DNA from: Janthinobacterium lividum | Lineage (GTDB): Bacteria; Pseudomonadota; Gammaproteobacteria; Burkholderiales; Burkholderiaceae_D | DNA length: 64,000 bases | Assembly (NCBI RefSeq): GCF_034424625.1 | Contig: NZ_CP139976.1 | Coordinates: forward strand, 1,054,001 to 1,118,000 | Reading direction: 5' to 3' | The notes under the pieces: model-generated | What the model saw: the letters and a program-made list of their open reading frames with translations, nothing else | Told to the model about the DNA's origin: nothing | Databases searched by the model: none | Translations under genes and position numbers: made by a program | Part shown: positions 53,792 to 62,077 of the stretch, piece after piece | Layout: the number at the start of each line of letters is the position of its first letter | Numbering within the stretch: the stretch's first letter is position 1

Positions 53792-55378
53792 ATGATCAAA
53801 CAAGCTCTCCTCTCCGTTTCCGACAAGACCGGCGTTCTCGAATTCGCCCGCGCCCTGTCCGCCCTCGGCGTCAACCTCCTGTCCACCGGCGGCACCGCCA
53901 AATTGCTGGCTGACAACGGTGTTCCCGTCACGGAAGTTGCCGATTACACGGGTTTCCCGGAGATGCTCGATGGCCGTGTGAAGACCCTGCACCCGAAAGT
54001 GCACGGCGGTATCCTGGCGCGCCGCGATTTCCCTGAGCACATGTCGAAACTGGTCGAGCACGACATGCCGACCATCGACATGGTGGTGGTCAACCTGTAC
54101 CCGTTCCAGGGCACGGTCGCCAAGGCCGATTGCACCCTGGAAGATGCGATCGAAAATATCGATATCGGTGGCCCGACCATGCTGCGTTCGGCAGCCAAGA
54201 ACCACAAGGACGTGGTTGTCATCTGCGACCCGACCGACTATGACGTGGTGCTGGCGGAAATGCGTGCGGCCGACGGCAAGGCAGGCGACGTCAGCTACGA
54301 TACCAAGTTCATGCTGGCGAAGAAAGTCTTTGCGCACACGGCGCAATACGATGGCGCCATCACCAACTACCTGACCAGCCTGGGTCCGACGAAAGTGCAC
54401 GCCGAGCGCGGCGCCTATCCGCAAATCTTGAACGTTGCCTTTGAAAAAGTGCAAGACATGCGCTACGGTGAAAACCCGCACCAGAGCGCCGCCTTCTACC
54501 GCGACCTGGTCGCCACCGATGGCGCGCTGGCCAACTACCGCCAGCTGCAAGGCAAGGAATTGTCGTATAACAACATCGCCGACGCCGATGCTGCCTGGGA
54601 ATGTGTGAAGAGCATGGGCGGTTTCGAGCAAAGCGCCGCCTGCGTCATCGTCAAGCACGCGAATCCATGCGGCGTCGCCCTGGGCAAGAATGCGGCGGAA
54701 GCGTATGCGCGCGCCCTGCAGACGGACCCGACCTCGGCATTCGGCGGCATCATCGCGTTTAATACCGAACTGGATGGGGCCACGGCCGGCGAAATCGCCA
54801 AGCTGTTCGTCGAAGTGCTGATCGCCCCGTCGTTCTCCGCGGAAGCGAAACAGATTCTGTCGAGCAAGCAAAACGTGCGCATGCTGGAAATCCCGCTGGG
54901 CAGCGGCGTGCACGCCATGGACTTCAAGCGCGTCGGTGGCGGCTTGCTGGTGCAATCGCCGGACGCGAAAAACGTCGGCATCGGCGACTTGCGCGTGGTC
55001 AGCAAGCTGCAGCCTACGCCGCAGCAACTGGCCGACCTGATGTTCGCCTGGAAAGTGGCGAAATTCGTCAAGTCGAACGCCATCGTCTTCTGCGGCAATA
55101 ACATGACCCTGGGCGTGGGCGCTGGCCAGATGAGCCGTATCGACTCGGCCCGCATCGCTTCCATCAAGGCGCACAACGCCGGCCTGTCGCTGACGGGCTC
55201 CGTCGTGGCGTCGGACGCCTTCTTCCCGTTCCGCGACGGCCTCGACGTTGTCGTCGACGCGGGCGCCACCTGCGTCATCCACCCGGGCGGCTCCATGCGC
55301 GACCAGGAAGTGATCGATGCGGCGGACGAGCGCGGCGTCGTGATGCTTTACACGGGCACGCGTCACTTCCGTCATTGA
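53792..55378 (+). CDS. purH: Bifunctional AICAR transformylase/IMP cyclohydrolase
   Basis: This 528-residue enzyme catalyses the last two steps of IMP synthesis. The N-terminal MGS-like cyclohydrolase (about 1-195) reads [19 protein letters not shown], then [11 protein letters not shown] and [15 protein letters not shown]. The C-terminal transformylase domain has the Lys-His pair in [14 protein letters not shown] and ends with [19 protein letters not shown]. Length is full. It stands between fis and ruvC, 96 bases after fis. Long palindromes follow its stop. Confidence 0.98.
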   Translation: MIKQALLSVSDKTGVLEFARALSALGVNLLSTGGTAKLLADNGVPVTEVADYTGFPEMLDGRVKTLHPKVHGGILARRDFPEHMSKLVEHDMPTIDMVVVNLYPFQGTVAKADCTLEDAIENIDIGGPTMLRSAAKNHKDVVVICDPTDYDVVLAEMRAADGKAGDVSYDTKFMLAKKVFAHTAQYDGAITNYLTSLGPTKVHAERGAYPQILNVAFEKVQDMRYGENPHQSAAFYRDLVATDGALANYRQLQGKELSYNNIADADAAWECVKSMGGFEQSAACVIVKHANPCGVALGKNAAEAYARALQTDPTSAFGGIIAFNTELDGATAGEIAKLFVEVLIAPSFSAEAKQILSSKQNVRMLEIPLGSGVHAMDFKRVGGGLLVQSPDAKNVGIGDLRVVSKLQPTPQQLADLMFAWKVAKFVKSNAIVFCGNNMTLGVGAGQMSRIDSARIASIKAHNAGLSLTGSVVASDAFFPFRDGLDVVVDAGATCVIHPGGSMRDQEVIDAADERGVVMLYTGTRHFRH

Positions 55379-55402
55379 TAATTGAACCCAACGGCAATGA
55401 CC

Positions 55403-55429
55403 GGGGTCGGACCCTGAGGGTCCGACCCC
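55403..55429. repeat. Perfect inverted repeat after purH
   Basis: GGGGTCGGACCC-TGA-GGGTCCGACCCC: 12-base perfect arms. A T-rich stretch (TTGTTTT) starts 6 bases later, so it may end purH transcription, but it also resembles a dispersed palindromic element. Confidence 0.6.
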
Positions 55430-55456
55430 AGATGTTGTTTTGGGTTGCTGCGACAC

Positions 55457-55497
55457 AATACGGCAGGCACCGGTTATTCACCGGTGCCTGCCGTATT
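55457..55497. repeat. 18-base perfect inverted repeat before ruvC
   Basis: Arms 55457-55474 and 55480-55497 are perfect complements (AATACGGCAGGCACCGGT) around the 5-base loop TATTC. The right arm ends 17 bases before the ruvC start and runs into a TATAGAAT -10-like stretch. Confidence 0.75.
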
Positions 55498-55514
55498 CAT
55501 TATAGAATCTGGCG

Positions 55515-56054
55515 ATGATTATTCTTGGCATCGATCCTGGCCTGCGCACGACCGGCTTTGGGGTCATTGAAAAACACGGCAACAAGCTGCGCTATATCGC
55601 GTCGGGTACCGTCAAGACGGGTTCCGAAGGGGAATTGCCGCCGCGCCTGAAGGTCATCCTGCAGGGCGTGAGCGAAATCGTCGGCACCTACCAGCCCGAT
55701 TGCGCGGCCATCGAAAAAGTGTTTGTCAACGTCAATCCCCAATCGACCTTGCTGCTGGGCCAGGCGCGCGGCGCGGCTATTTGCGCGCTGGTCAACGCCG
55801 ACCTGTCGGTGGCCGAATACACGGCGCTGCAAGTGAAGCAGGCCGTCACGGGCCATGGCAAGGCGGCCAAGGAGCAGGTGCAGGAGATGGTGTCGCGGCT
55901 GCTGTCCTTGCCAGGCTTGCCCGGCACGGATGCGGCCGATGCCTTGGGCGTGGCCATTTGCCACGCCAACAGCATCGATGCGCTGGCCATGATCGGTGCG
56001 CTGGCGCCCCAGCTGCAGGGGCTGCGCATGAAGCGCGGCCGTTTAGTGGGATAG
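55515..56054 (+). CDS. ruvC: Holliday-junction endonuclease RuvC
   Basis: This 179-residue resolvase has the four catalytic acids: Asp in [14 protein letters not shown], Glu in [16 protein letters not shown], and the Asp pair in [14 protein letters not shown]. It is a dimer that cuts Holliday junctions after RuvAB branch migration. Length is typical. It is first of ruvC-ruvA-ruvB with gaps of 42 and 6 bases. Its promoter region is largely occupied by an 18-base inverted repeat. Confidence 0.97.
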   Translation: MIILGIDPGLRTTGFGVIEKHGNKLRYIASGTVKTGSEGELPPRLKVILQGVSEIVGTYQPDCAAIEKVFVNVNPQSTLLLGQARGAAICALVNADLSVAEYTALQVKQAVTGHGKAAKEQVQEMVSRLLSLPGLPGTDAADALGVAICHANSIDALAMIGALAPQLQGLRMKRGRLVG

Positions 56055-56096
56055 CTGCATGGCCCTCATATATATACACAACATTAGGAACACGCG

Positions 56097-56675
56097 ATGA
56101 TAGGCCGTCTCTCCGGTATTTTGCTTGAAAAGAATCCGCCACAATTGCTGGTCGATTGCCAGGGCGTCGGCTATGAAGTCGACGTGCCGATGAGCACGTT
56201 TTACAACCTGCCCCACGTGGGCGAAAAAGTCGTGCTGTTCACACACCAGGCCATCCGCGAAGATGCGCACCTGTTGTTTGGCTTCGGCAATGCAGCCGAG
56301 CGCGCCGTGTTCCGCCAGTTGATCAAGATCACGGGCGTGGGCGCGCGCATGGCCTTGTCTATCCTCTCGGGCATGACGATTGCCGACCTGGCGCAAGCCA
56401 TCACCCTGCAGGATTCCGGCCGCCTCGTGAAAGTGCCGGGCATCGGCAAGAAAACGGCCGAGCGCCTGTTGCTGGAATTGAAGGGCAAGCTGGGTGCGGA
56501 CATTGGCGCCGGCGGCGCGCACGCGGCGCCGGATGCGCAATCGGATATTTTGAATGCCCTGGTTGCGCTCGGCTATTCGGACAAGGAAGCGCTGGCCGCC
56601 GTGAAAAACGTGCCGGCCGGCAGCGGCGTGTCGGACGGCATCAAACTGGCGCTGAAAGCGCTGTCGAAAGGCTGA
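56097..56675 (+). CDS. ruvA: Holliday-junction branch-migration subunit RuvA
   Basis: The protein has 192 residues. The OB domain ([20 protein letters not shown]), helix-hairpin-helix domain with [17 protein letters not shown] and [19 protein letters not shown], and the C-terminal RuvB-binding helices ([18 protein letters not shown]) are all present. RuvA tetramers hold the open junction and recruit RuvB rings. It lies 42 bases after ruvC and 6 bases before ruvB. Confidence 0.97.
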   Translation: MIGRLSGILLEKNPPQLLVDCQGVGYEVDVPMSTFYNLPHVGEKVVLFTHQAIREDAHLLFGFGNAAERAVFRQLIKITGVGARMALSILSGMTIADLAQAITLQDSGRLVKVPGIGKKTAERLLLELKGKLGADIGAGGAHAAPDAQSDILNALVALGYSDKEALAAVKNVPAGSGVSDGIKLALKALSKG

Positions 56676-56681
56676 TAGGGC

Positions 56682-57737
56682 ATGAGCATCCAGACCGACA
56701 GCTTCACGGAACAGCGCATCATCGACGCGGCCCCCATCTCGCACAACGAAGAGGCCATCGAACGGGCCTTGCGCCCCAAGCAGCTCGACGAGTATGTGGG
56801 GCAGGAAAAAATCCGCGACCAGCTCGAGATTTTCATTACGGCTGCGCGCCAGCGCAAGGAAGCGCTCGACCATACTTTGCTGTTCGGCCCGCCGGGCCTG
56901 GGCAAGACGACCCTGGCGCACATCATCGCGCGCGAAATGGGCGTCAATTTGCGCCAGACCTCCGGTCCCGTGCTGGAGCGCCCGGGCGACCTGGCGGCGA
57001 TCCTGACGAACCTGGAAGCGAACGATGTCCTGTTCATCGATGAAATCCACCGCCTGTCGCCCGTCGTGGAAGAGATTTTGTATCCGGCGCTTGAGGATTA
57101 TCAGATCGATATCATGATCGGCGAAGGCCCGGCCGCCCGTTCCGTAAAACTCGACCTGCAGCCGTTTACATTGGTCGGTGCCACCACGCGCGCCGGCATG
57201 CTGACCAATCCGCTGCGCGACCGCTTCGGCATCGTGGCGCGCCTGGAGTTCTATAACACGGGCGAATTGACGAAGATCGTCACGCGCAGCGCGGCCTTGC
57301 TGAAAGCACCGATCGACCCGGAAGGCGCGATTGAAATCGCCCAGCGCGCGCGCGGCACGCCTCGCATCGCCAACCGCCTGCTGCGCCGCGTGCGCGATTT
57401 TGCGGAAGTCAAAAGCAATGGCGAGATCACCAAGGTGGTGGCCGACCGCGCGCTGGCCATGCTCGACGTCGATTCCGCCGGTTTCGACGTGATGGACCGC
57501 AAGCTGCTCGAAGCCGTGCTGTTCAAGTTCGGCGGCGGCCCCGTCGGCATTGGGAATCTGGCGGCAGCCATCGGCGAAGCGGCCGATACCATCGAAGATG
57601 TGCTGGAACCGTATCTGATACAGCAAGGTTTCCTGCAGCGCACGCCCCGTGGCCGTGTCGCCACGCCGGCCGCCTACCTGCACTTTGGCGTCAGCGCCCC
57701 GCGCATGGGCCCGGGCGGCGAAGCGTGGGAACTGTGA
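56682..57737 (+). CDS. ruvB: Holliday-junction branch-migration ATPase RuvB
   Basis: This 351-residue AAA+ motor has Walker A in [14 protein letters not shown], Walker B in [12 protein letters not shown], sensor 1 in [11 protein letters not shown] and the arginine finger near PLRDRFG. The C-terminal winged helix is typical. The N-terminus has a slightly long acidic leader ([16 protein letters not shown]). It closes the ruvCAB set; its TGA overlaps the yaiI start by one base. Confidence 0.98.
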   Translation: MSIQTDSFTEQRIIDAAPISHNEEAIERALRPKQLDEYVGQEKIRDQLEIFITAARQRKEALDHTLLFGPPGLGKTTLAHIIAREMGVNLRQTSGPVLERPGDLAAILTNLEANDVLFIDEIHRLSPVVEEILYPALEDYQIDIMIGEGPAARSVKLDLQPFTLVGATTRAGMLTNPLRDRFGIVARLEFYNTGELTKIVTRSAALLKAPIDPEGAIEIAQRARGTPRIANRLLRRVRDFAEVKSNGEITKVVADRALAMLDVDSAGFDVMDRKLLEAVLFKFGGGPVGIGNLAAAIGEAADTIEDVLEPYLIQQGFLQRTPRGRVATPAAYLHFGVSAPRMGPGGEAWEL

Positions 57738-58237
57738 TGGCGGAAGGCAGCCAGCAGACCACGCCGGGCATGCAGATATGGATCGACGCTGATGCCTGTC
57801 CCGTCGTCATCAAGGAAATCTTGTATCGCGTGGCCGACCGCCTGGAATTGCCGCTCACCCTGGTCGCCAACCAGGGCTTGCGCGTGCCGCCCTCGCGTTT
57901 TATCCGCACCGTGCAAGTGCCGTCCGGCGCGGACGTGGCTGACCAGGAAATCGTGCGCTTGTTGAGTCCCGGCGACCTCGTCATCACGGGCGATATCCCG
58001 TTGGCTGCCGACGTGCTGACGAAGGGTGGTTTTGCGCTGAACCCGCGTGGCGAGTTTTACACGAAGGACAATATCGCCCAGCAACTGACGATGCGCGCTT
58101 TCATGGAAGAATTGCGCAGCGGCGGTGTCGACACGGGCGGTCCGGCCGCCTTCAGCCAATCCGACCGGCAACAGTTTGCCAATAGCCTGGACCGGCATCT
58201 GAGCAAGCACCACCGCAAGCCGGCCCCGGCGCAGTAA
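57737..58237 (+). CDS. YaiI/YqxD family (DUF188) protein
   Basis: The protein has 166 residues if it starts at ATG 57737, which overlaps the ruvB stop by one base; a start at Met 57770 ([12 protein letters not shown]) would match the family N-terminus closely. The conserved [18 protein letters not shown], then [18 protein letters not shown] and [14 protein letters not shown] mark DUF188, a PIN-like fold with acidic residues, possibly nuclease. The C-terminal tail is basic (HRKPAPAQ). A terminator with a local tandem repeat follows. Confidence 0.92.
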   Translation: MAEGSQQTTPGMQIWIDADACPVVIKEILYRVADRLELPLTLVANQGLRVPPSRFIRTVQVPSGADVADQEIVRLLSPGDLVITGDIPLAADVLTKGGFALNPRGEFYTKDNIAQQLTMRAFMEELRSGGVDTGGPAAFSQSDRQQFANSLDRHLSKHHRKPAPAQ

Positions 58238-58262
58238 GCGGTGGACGAAAAAAACGTGGACG

Positions 58263-58291
58263 AAAAAAAACCGGCGCAAGCCGGTTTTTTT
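58263..58291. terminator. Bidirectional rho-independent terminator
   Basis: AAAAAAAACCGGC-GCAA-GCCGGTTTTTTT between convergent yaiI-type and OmpA-family genes. Just before it a 15-base unit GTGGACGAAAAAAAC is tandemly repeated (58241-58271). Confidence 0.88.
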
Positions 58292-58304
58292 ATGTGCATG
58301 TAAC

Positions 58305-59450
58305 TTAGCGTGCAACTTTGCGCGTGCCTACCACTTCCACCGTCACGCGGCGGTTCTTGGCGCGGCCGGCGGCACTCGTGTTGTCGGCCACCGGTTGCGT
58401 TTCTCCCTTGCCTTCCGTGTAGACGCGGCTCGTCTCGACACCTTGCGCCACCAGATAGGCCTTGACGGCTTCGGCGCGGCGCTGCGACAGTTTCTGGTTG
58501 TAGGCGTCGGAGCCGACGGCATCCGTATGGCCGACCGTGACGATCACTTCCAGGTCCATGCCCGTCAATTGACCGAGCAGCTGGTCCAGTGCGGCTTTGC
58601 CTTGCGGCTTGAGCGTCGATTGATCGAAATCAAACAACGCTTCCGAGGCAAACGATACTTTTTCCGCTACGGGGACAGGCGCCGGTGCGGCCACGATGAC
58701 AGGTGCCGGCATGGCGACGACAGGGGCGACTTCGGGCGCCGGCTGGTAGGCGGGCGTGGCGCTGGCCGGGCGGCCCAGTTTATACACGAGGCTGACGGAA
58801 TACAGGTCCGCATCGCCGCGGTTGCCGACGGCATCGTTCAGGCGATAACGCTCGACTTCGCCGCGCAGGGCCAGCGCTTCGCTGAACTTGTATTCCAGGC
58901 CGAGGCCCAGCTTGGCATTGAGTTTGCGCTCGCTGGCATGGGTATTGGTCGAACCCAGCAGGCGGTTACCGCTGAACTCCGTGTTGGTCTTGGTGTAGTG
59001 CATGCCGACACGGCCCAGTAATGACAGGCGCTGCGACAGCGGCAGCTGGCCCAGCAGGTCCAGGTTCACGCCGCGAAACGCTGCTTGTCCGTTCAGCACG
59101 CCGTTGCCGCTGGTGGTCGACTTGAAATCGAACTTGCCCAGGTCAAAGTAACCGGCTTCCACGGCGACATACTGGTTCAGTTGGCGGCCGACAAACAGCT
59201 TATAGCCGGTGTCGCGCTGGTCCTTGCTGAAGCCGGTGACGGTTTCGCCGTTGGCGGCCAGGCTGGTGCGCAGGCGCGGTTCGTCGATGGTGGCGCGCGA
59301 CTGGCCCACGCCCGCGCCGATGTACCAGGCGCTGTTGGCCCAGTCCGGGTTGATGAAAGTGTTGTCCTGCGCCTGCGCCGATTGCGCCGCCAGCAAGGCG
59401 CCGGCCATGACGCTCAGGGCGCCCAGTGTGTGTGCGATAGTCATCGTCAT
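58305..59450 (-). CDS. OmpA-family outer-membrane protein
   Basis: The protein has 381 residues with a signal peptide (to about AQA-Q, residue 28). An eight-strand barrel covers about 40-210 (WYIGAGVGQSRATIDEP, YKLFVGRQLNQYVAVEAGYF, ALRGEVERYRLND, YSVSLVYKLGRP). A Pro/Ala/Val hinge (about 215-255) leads to the OmpA peptidoglycan-binding domain: FDFDQSTLKPQGKAALDQL, VTVGHTDAVGSDAYNQKLS with QRRAEAVK, and AKNRRVTVEV. It anchors the outer membrane to the wall. It starts 7 bases after the ice-binding-like lipoprotein gene ends, so the two are translated from one transcript. Confidence 0.94.
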   Translation of the reverse strand: MTMTIAHTLGALSVMAGALLAAQSAQAQDNTFINPDWANSAWYIGAGVGQSRATIDEPRLRTSLAANGETVTGFSKDQRDTGYKLFVGRQLNQYVAVEAGYFDLGKFDFKSTTSGNGVLNGQAAFRGVNLDLLGQLPLSQRLSLLGRVGMHYTKTNTEFSGNRLLGSTNTHASERKLNAKLGLGLEYKFSEALALRGEVERYRLNDAVGNRGDADLYSVSLVYKLGRPASATPAYQPAPEVAPVVAMPAPVIVAAPAPVPVAEKVSFASEALFDFDQSTLKPQGKAALDQLLGQLTGMDLEVIVTVGHTDAVGSDAYNQKLSQRRAEAVKAYLVAQGVETSRVYTEGKGETQPVADNTSAAGRAKNRRVTVEVVGTRKVAR

Positions 59451-59457
59451 GTCCCGA

Positions 59458-61233
59458 TTATTTGGTGATCTGGTTGTTGCGCAGGGTAACGGCGGCAGCC
59501 GTCAGCACGCGGCCATTGAGCAGGGTCGTGTTGTCGCCCACCGTGATGGCGGCCGACTGGCCCAGGATATTGCCCTTGAAGACGCTGTTCGCGGCCAGGG
59601 TGGTCGGGCCGACGGGCAGCCAGCTGACGTTGTCGGCCGTGGCGCCGTTATTCAGGGAAACTACCGAATTGACGGTCGAGTCCAGGGTCAGCGCCGTGCG
59701 GAAGATGTACACGCCGGGACCGTTCAGTGTCAGCGTACCGGTAATGCTGATGGCACCGGCATAGCAATACACGCCGGGGCCGAAGGTCTGGCCACCGAGG
59801 TCGATGCCGCCGGCAAAGGTGACGTCGCAAGTCCGGCTATTGCCGTCCGTGATCGCCGCTTGCAAATCCGTCATGGCGCCGGCCAGGATGGCGCCCGACT
59901 TGTAGTTGGTAAAGCCGGCCGCCTGGGTCGGATCGGTGGTCTGCGAAGGCGCACCGACGTCGCCCGTGATCAGGGTGGTGCCGCCCGAGTTGTTCGTGAT
60001 CGAGGTGCCGGCCAGTACGCCGAACGGCGCCGCGCGGCCCAGGATGATCGGATTGAGGACGGGCGGGATGGCGACGGCCGTGACTGTCAGCAACGCGCTG
60101 CCCGACTGGCCGCCGGCCGTGGCCGTGATGCTGCTGGTGCCGGCGGCGATGCCGGTGGCGACGCCCGTGTTCAGTACGCTGGCGTTGGCAACGGTGCCCG
60201 ACGTCCAGGCGGCGCTGTTGGTGACGATGGCGTTCGAGCTGTCCGAATACGTTGCGGTGGCAATGAATTGCTGTTGGGCACCAACAGCGATGCTGGCCGT
60301 GGCTGGCGTGACGGCGATGCTGACCAGGGTGAGGGCAGGTACGGTCACGGTGGTGCTGGCCGTCTTGCCGTTGAAGCTGGCATTCATGACGCTGGTACCA
60401 AAGGCAACGCCGGTGACGAGGCCGCCGCTGGCGACGGTGGCCGAGACGGGCGTGACTGAAACGAAGGTGCTGCCGGTCGTGACGTCCACGCTGCTGCCAT
60501 CCGAATACGTGGCAAGGACGGCCAGCTGGCGCGTCGCGGCGGCCGGGATGACGGGGTTTTGCGGCGTGACGGCGATAGCCAGCAGGGTCGCTGGCGTGAC
60601 GGTCAGCACGGTGCTGGCTGTCAAGGTGCCCGTGGTAGCCGTGATCTGTGTCGTGCCGGCAACCTTACCCAGCGCCAAGCCGCCAGCGGCGATGCTGGCC
60701 GTGGTAGGGCTGGCCGAAGCAAAGGTCGACACGGCCGTGACGTCGCGCGTGGCGCCGTCGCTGAAGCTGCCGGTCACCGTGAATTGCTGTGTTGCGGCGA
60801 TGGCGATGGATGGCGCGAGCGGCGTGATGGCGATCGCCGTCAAGGTGGCCGGCGAGACGGTCAGCTGGGCCGCCGCGCTCTTGCCGCCGAACGCGGCGCT
60901 GATGCTGCTGCCGCCGGCAGCGATGCCGGTACTCAAGCCTGTGGCGCTATTGACTGTCGCACTGGCTGGCGTGGCCGACGTCCAGGCCGACTTGGCGCTG
61001 ACGTCTTGCGAGGAGCCGTCGCTATACGTGGCGATGGCCGTGAATTGCTGGCCCGCGCCGATGGCGACCGTGGCCGTGGCTGGCGTGACGGCCAGGCTGG
61101 ACAAGGTGGCAGCCGGCAAGCCGAGGATGGGATCGCGTCCCTGGTCGCCGCCGCCACAGCCGGCCAGGGCGGCCATGGCCAGCAGACCTGCCGAGACGAG
61201 CAGCGGGTTCAGATATCGCTTGAAGAGATTCAT
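59458..61233 (-). CDS. Ig-repeat lipoprotein with C-terminal ice-binding-like (DUF3494) domain
   Basis: The protein has 591 residues from ATG 61233 behind AAGGAATTAT; the frame runs open to 61269. The lipobox LAGC places the lipid on Cys26. Four bacterial Ig-like (Big2) repeats of about 86 residues follow (about 40-385), each with a VTP-ATxxIAxGxxQQF opening and YSDGSS middle. Residues 397-591 match the DUF3494 beta-solenoid of ice-binding proteins (ILGRAAPFGVLAGTSITN, then TFGPGVYCYAGAISITG and GPGVYIFRTALTLD). One cysteine pair (about 469 and 490) may form a disulfide. The domain also occurs in non-freezing adhesins, so antifreeze activity is inference. A folded leader precedes it. Confidence 0.9.
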   Translation of the reverse strand: MNLFKRYLNPLLVSAGLLAMAALAGCGGGDQGRDPILGLPAATLSSLAVTPATATVAIGAGQQFTAIATYSDGSSQDVSAKSAWTSATPASATVNSATGLSTGIAAGGSSISAAFGGKSAAAQLTVSPATLTAIAITPLAPSIAIAATQQFTVTGSFSDGATRDVTAVSTFASASPTTASIAAGGLALGKVAGTTQITATTGTLTASTVLTVTPATLLAIAVTPQNPVIPAAATRQLAVLATYSDGSSVDVTTGSTFVSVTPVSATVASGGLVTGVAFGTSVMNASFNGKTASTTVTVPALTLVSIAVTPATASIAVGAQQQFIATATYSDSSNAIVTNSAAWTSGTVANASVLNTGVATGIAAGTSSITATAGGQSGSALLTVTAVAIPPVLNPIILGRAAPFGVLAGTSITNNSGGTTLITGDVGAPSQTTDPTQAAGFTNYKSGAILAGAMTDLQAAITDGNSRTCDVTFAGGIDLGGQTFGPGVYCYAGAISITGTLTLNGPGVYIFRTALTLDSTVNSVVSLNNGATADNVSWLPVGPTTLAANSVFKGNILGQSAAITVGDNTTLLNGRVLTAAAVTLRNNQITK

Positions 61234-61246
61234 ATAATTCCTTTGT

Positions 61247-61300
61247 GCATGGCAGTCATTGCCGGGCATCCGCGGATGAGGTCATCCGGCAGAGCCATGC
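61247..61300 (-). promoter_or_regulatory. Structured leader with nested inverted repeats upstream of the ice-binding-like gene
   Basis: Three nested stems are visible: GCATGGC (61247-61253) with GCCATGC (61294-61300); TGCCGG (61260-61265) with CCGGCA (61286-61291); and two competing inner stems, CATCCGCGGATG (61267-61278) or GGATGA/TCATCC (61274-61287). It ends 13 bases before the start codon. Confidence 0.55.
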
Positions 61301-61460
61301 CGCCTTTCGCTACAGGGCGATGGCGTCACAGGCATGCACTATTTCATTTAGGAAACTGAAGGTATGTGCGCTGGCACGCTTAGCTTGTCTTTGACGGGGA
61401 ATGGGTTCAAAAGGGAACGATTCGGCCTGAAAAACAACGGCCGTGTGCGGAAAGCAGGCA

Positions 61461-61486
61461 CAAAAAAGCCGGCGCAGGGCCGGCTT
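61461..61486 (-). terminator. Rho-independent terminator of the DUF2147 gene
   Basis: On the minus strand AAGCCGGC-CCTGC-GCCGGCTTTTTTG; perfect stem with T-tract. Confidence 0.88.
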
Positions 61487-61506
61487 CGACAGGGCGGGGC
61501 GGTTGC

Positions 61507-61962
61507 TTACTCTTCGCGCACCCACGTTTGCGAGCGGCCAAACATCGGCACGCCGACATAGCCGCGCACTTGCAGCTTGGTGCCGCCTTCCGTCAGTTCT
61601 GCCTTGCTCTTGTAGACCTTGCCGGTGGCCGGGTCCGTGATTTCGCCGCCCGTCCATTCCTTGCCGTCATATTTCAGGCCGGACAGGATCACCAGGCCGA
61701 TGATGGGCTGGTCCTTGTTGGCGCCCGTGCACTTGTCGCACTTGGGATTTTGATCTTCATTCGGGCCACGGAACAGCTTTTCGATCTTGCCTTGCAAGAC
61801 ACCATTGTTTTCCGTGATGACAACGAGGGATTTCGGCTTGCCGCTGGCGTCATCGATGGTTTTCCACGTGCCGACGGGGGTATAGTTGCCGTCGCGCGCG
61901 GTGGCGCTGCCGGCGATGGCCAGGGCGGCCACCAGTACGCTTGCTTTGAATAGTTTATGCAT
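61507..61962 (-). CDS. DUF2147 domain-containing secreted protein
   Basis: The protein has 151 residues from ATG 61962; an open extension to 62019 lacks a start site. A signal peptide (LFKASVLVAALAIAGSATA) is followed by the DUF2147 lipocalin-like beta-barrel pattern: PVGTWKTIDDASGKPKSLV, LQGKIEKLFR, then PKCDKCTGANKDQPIIG and GLVILSGLKYDGKEWTGG. The Cys-x-x-Cys pair is common in the family and may bind metal or form a disulfide. The C-terminal YVGVPMFGRSQTWVR is typical. Function is unknown. It lies between valS and the ice-binding-like gene. Confidence 0.9.
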   Translation of the reverse strand: MHKLFKASVLVAALAIAGSATARDGNYTPVGTWKTIDDASGKPKSLVVITENNGVLQGKIEKLFRGPNEDQNPKCDKCTGANKDQPIIGLVILSGLKYDGKEWTGGEITDPATGKVYKSKAELTEGGTKLQVRGYVGVPMFGRSQTWVREE

Positions 61963-62000
61963 CGCTAGTCTCCTGTGGTTTTTTTGATCTGTTACGAAAC

Positions 62001-62006
62001 AGTATA
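62001..62006 (-). promoter_or_regulatory. Predicted -10 element for the DUF2147 gene
   Basis: Minus strand TATACT about 39 bases upstream of the start; -35 is weak. Confidence 0.35.
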
Positions 62007-62031
62007 GATACCAAGGCAAGACCAGCAGTGC

Positions 62032-62060
62032 TGCGCGGCGTCAGGAGATGACGCCGCGCA
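62032..62060. repeat. 12-base perfect inverted repeat downstream of valS
   Basis: TGCGCGGCGTCA and TGACGCCGCGCA around a 5-base loop. No T-tract follows on the minus strand. It may stop or stabilise valS mRNA. Confidence 0.55.
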
Positions 62061-62077
62061 ATCCTTCCAAACTTGCC

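Noticed and set aside
61234..61460. c-di-GMP-I (GEMM) riboswitch upstream of the ice-binding-like gene
   Set aside because: GCGAAAGGC is present on the minus strand, but the conserved GGACGCAAAGCC core is not. It is kept only as an unclassified structured leader.
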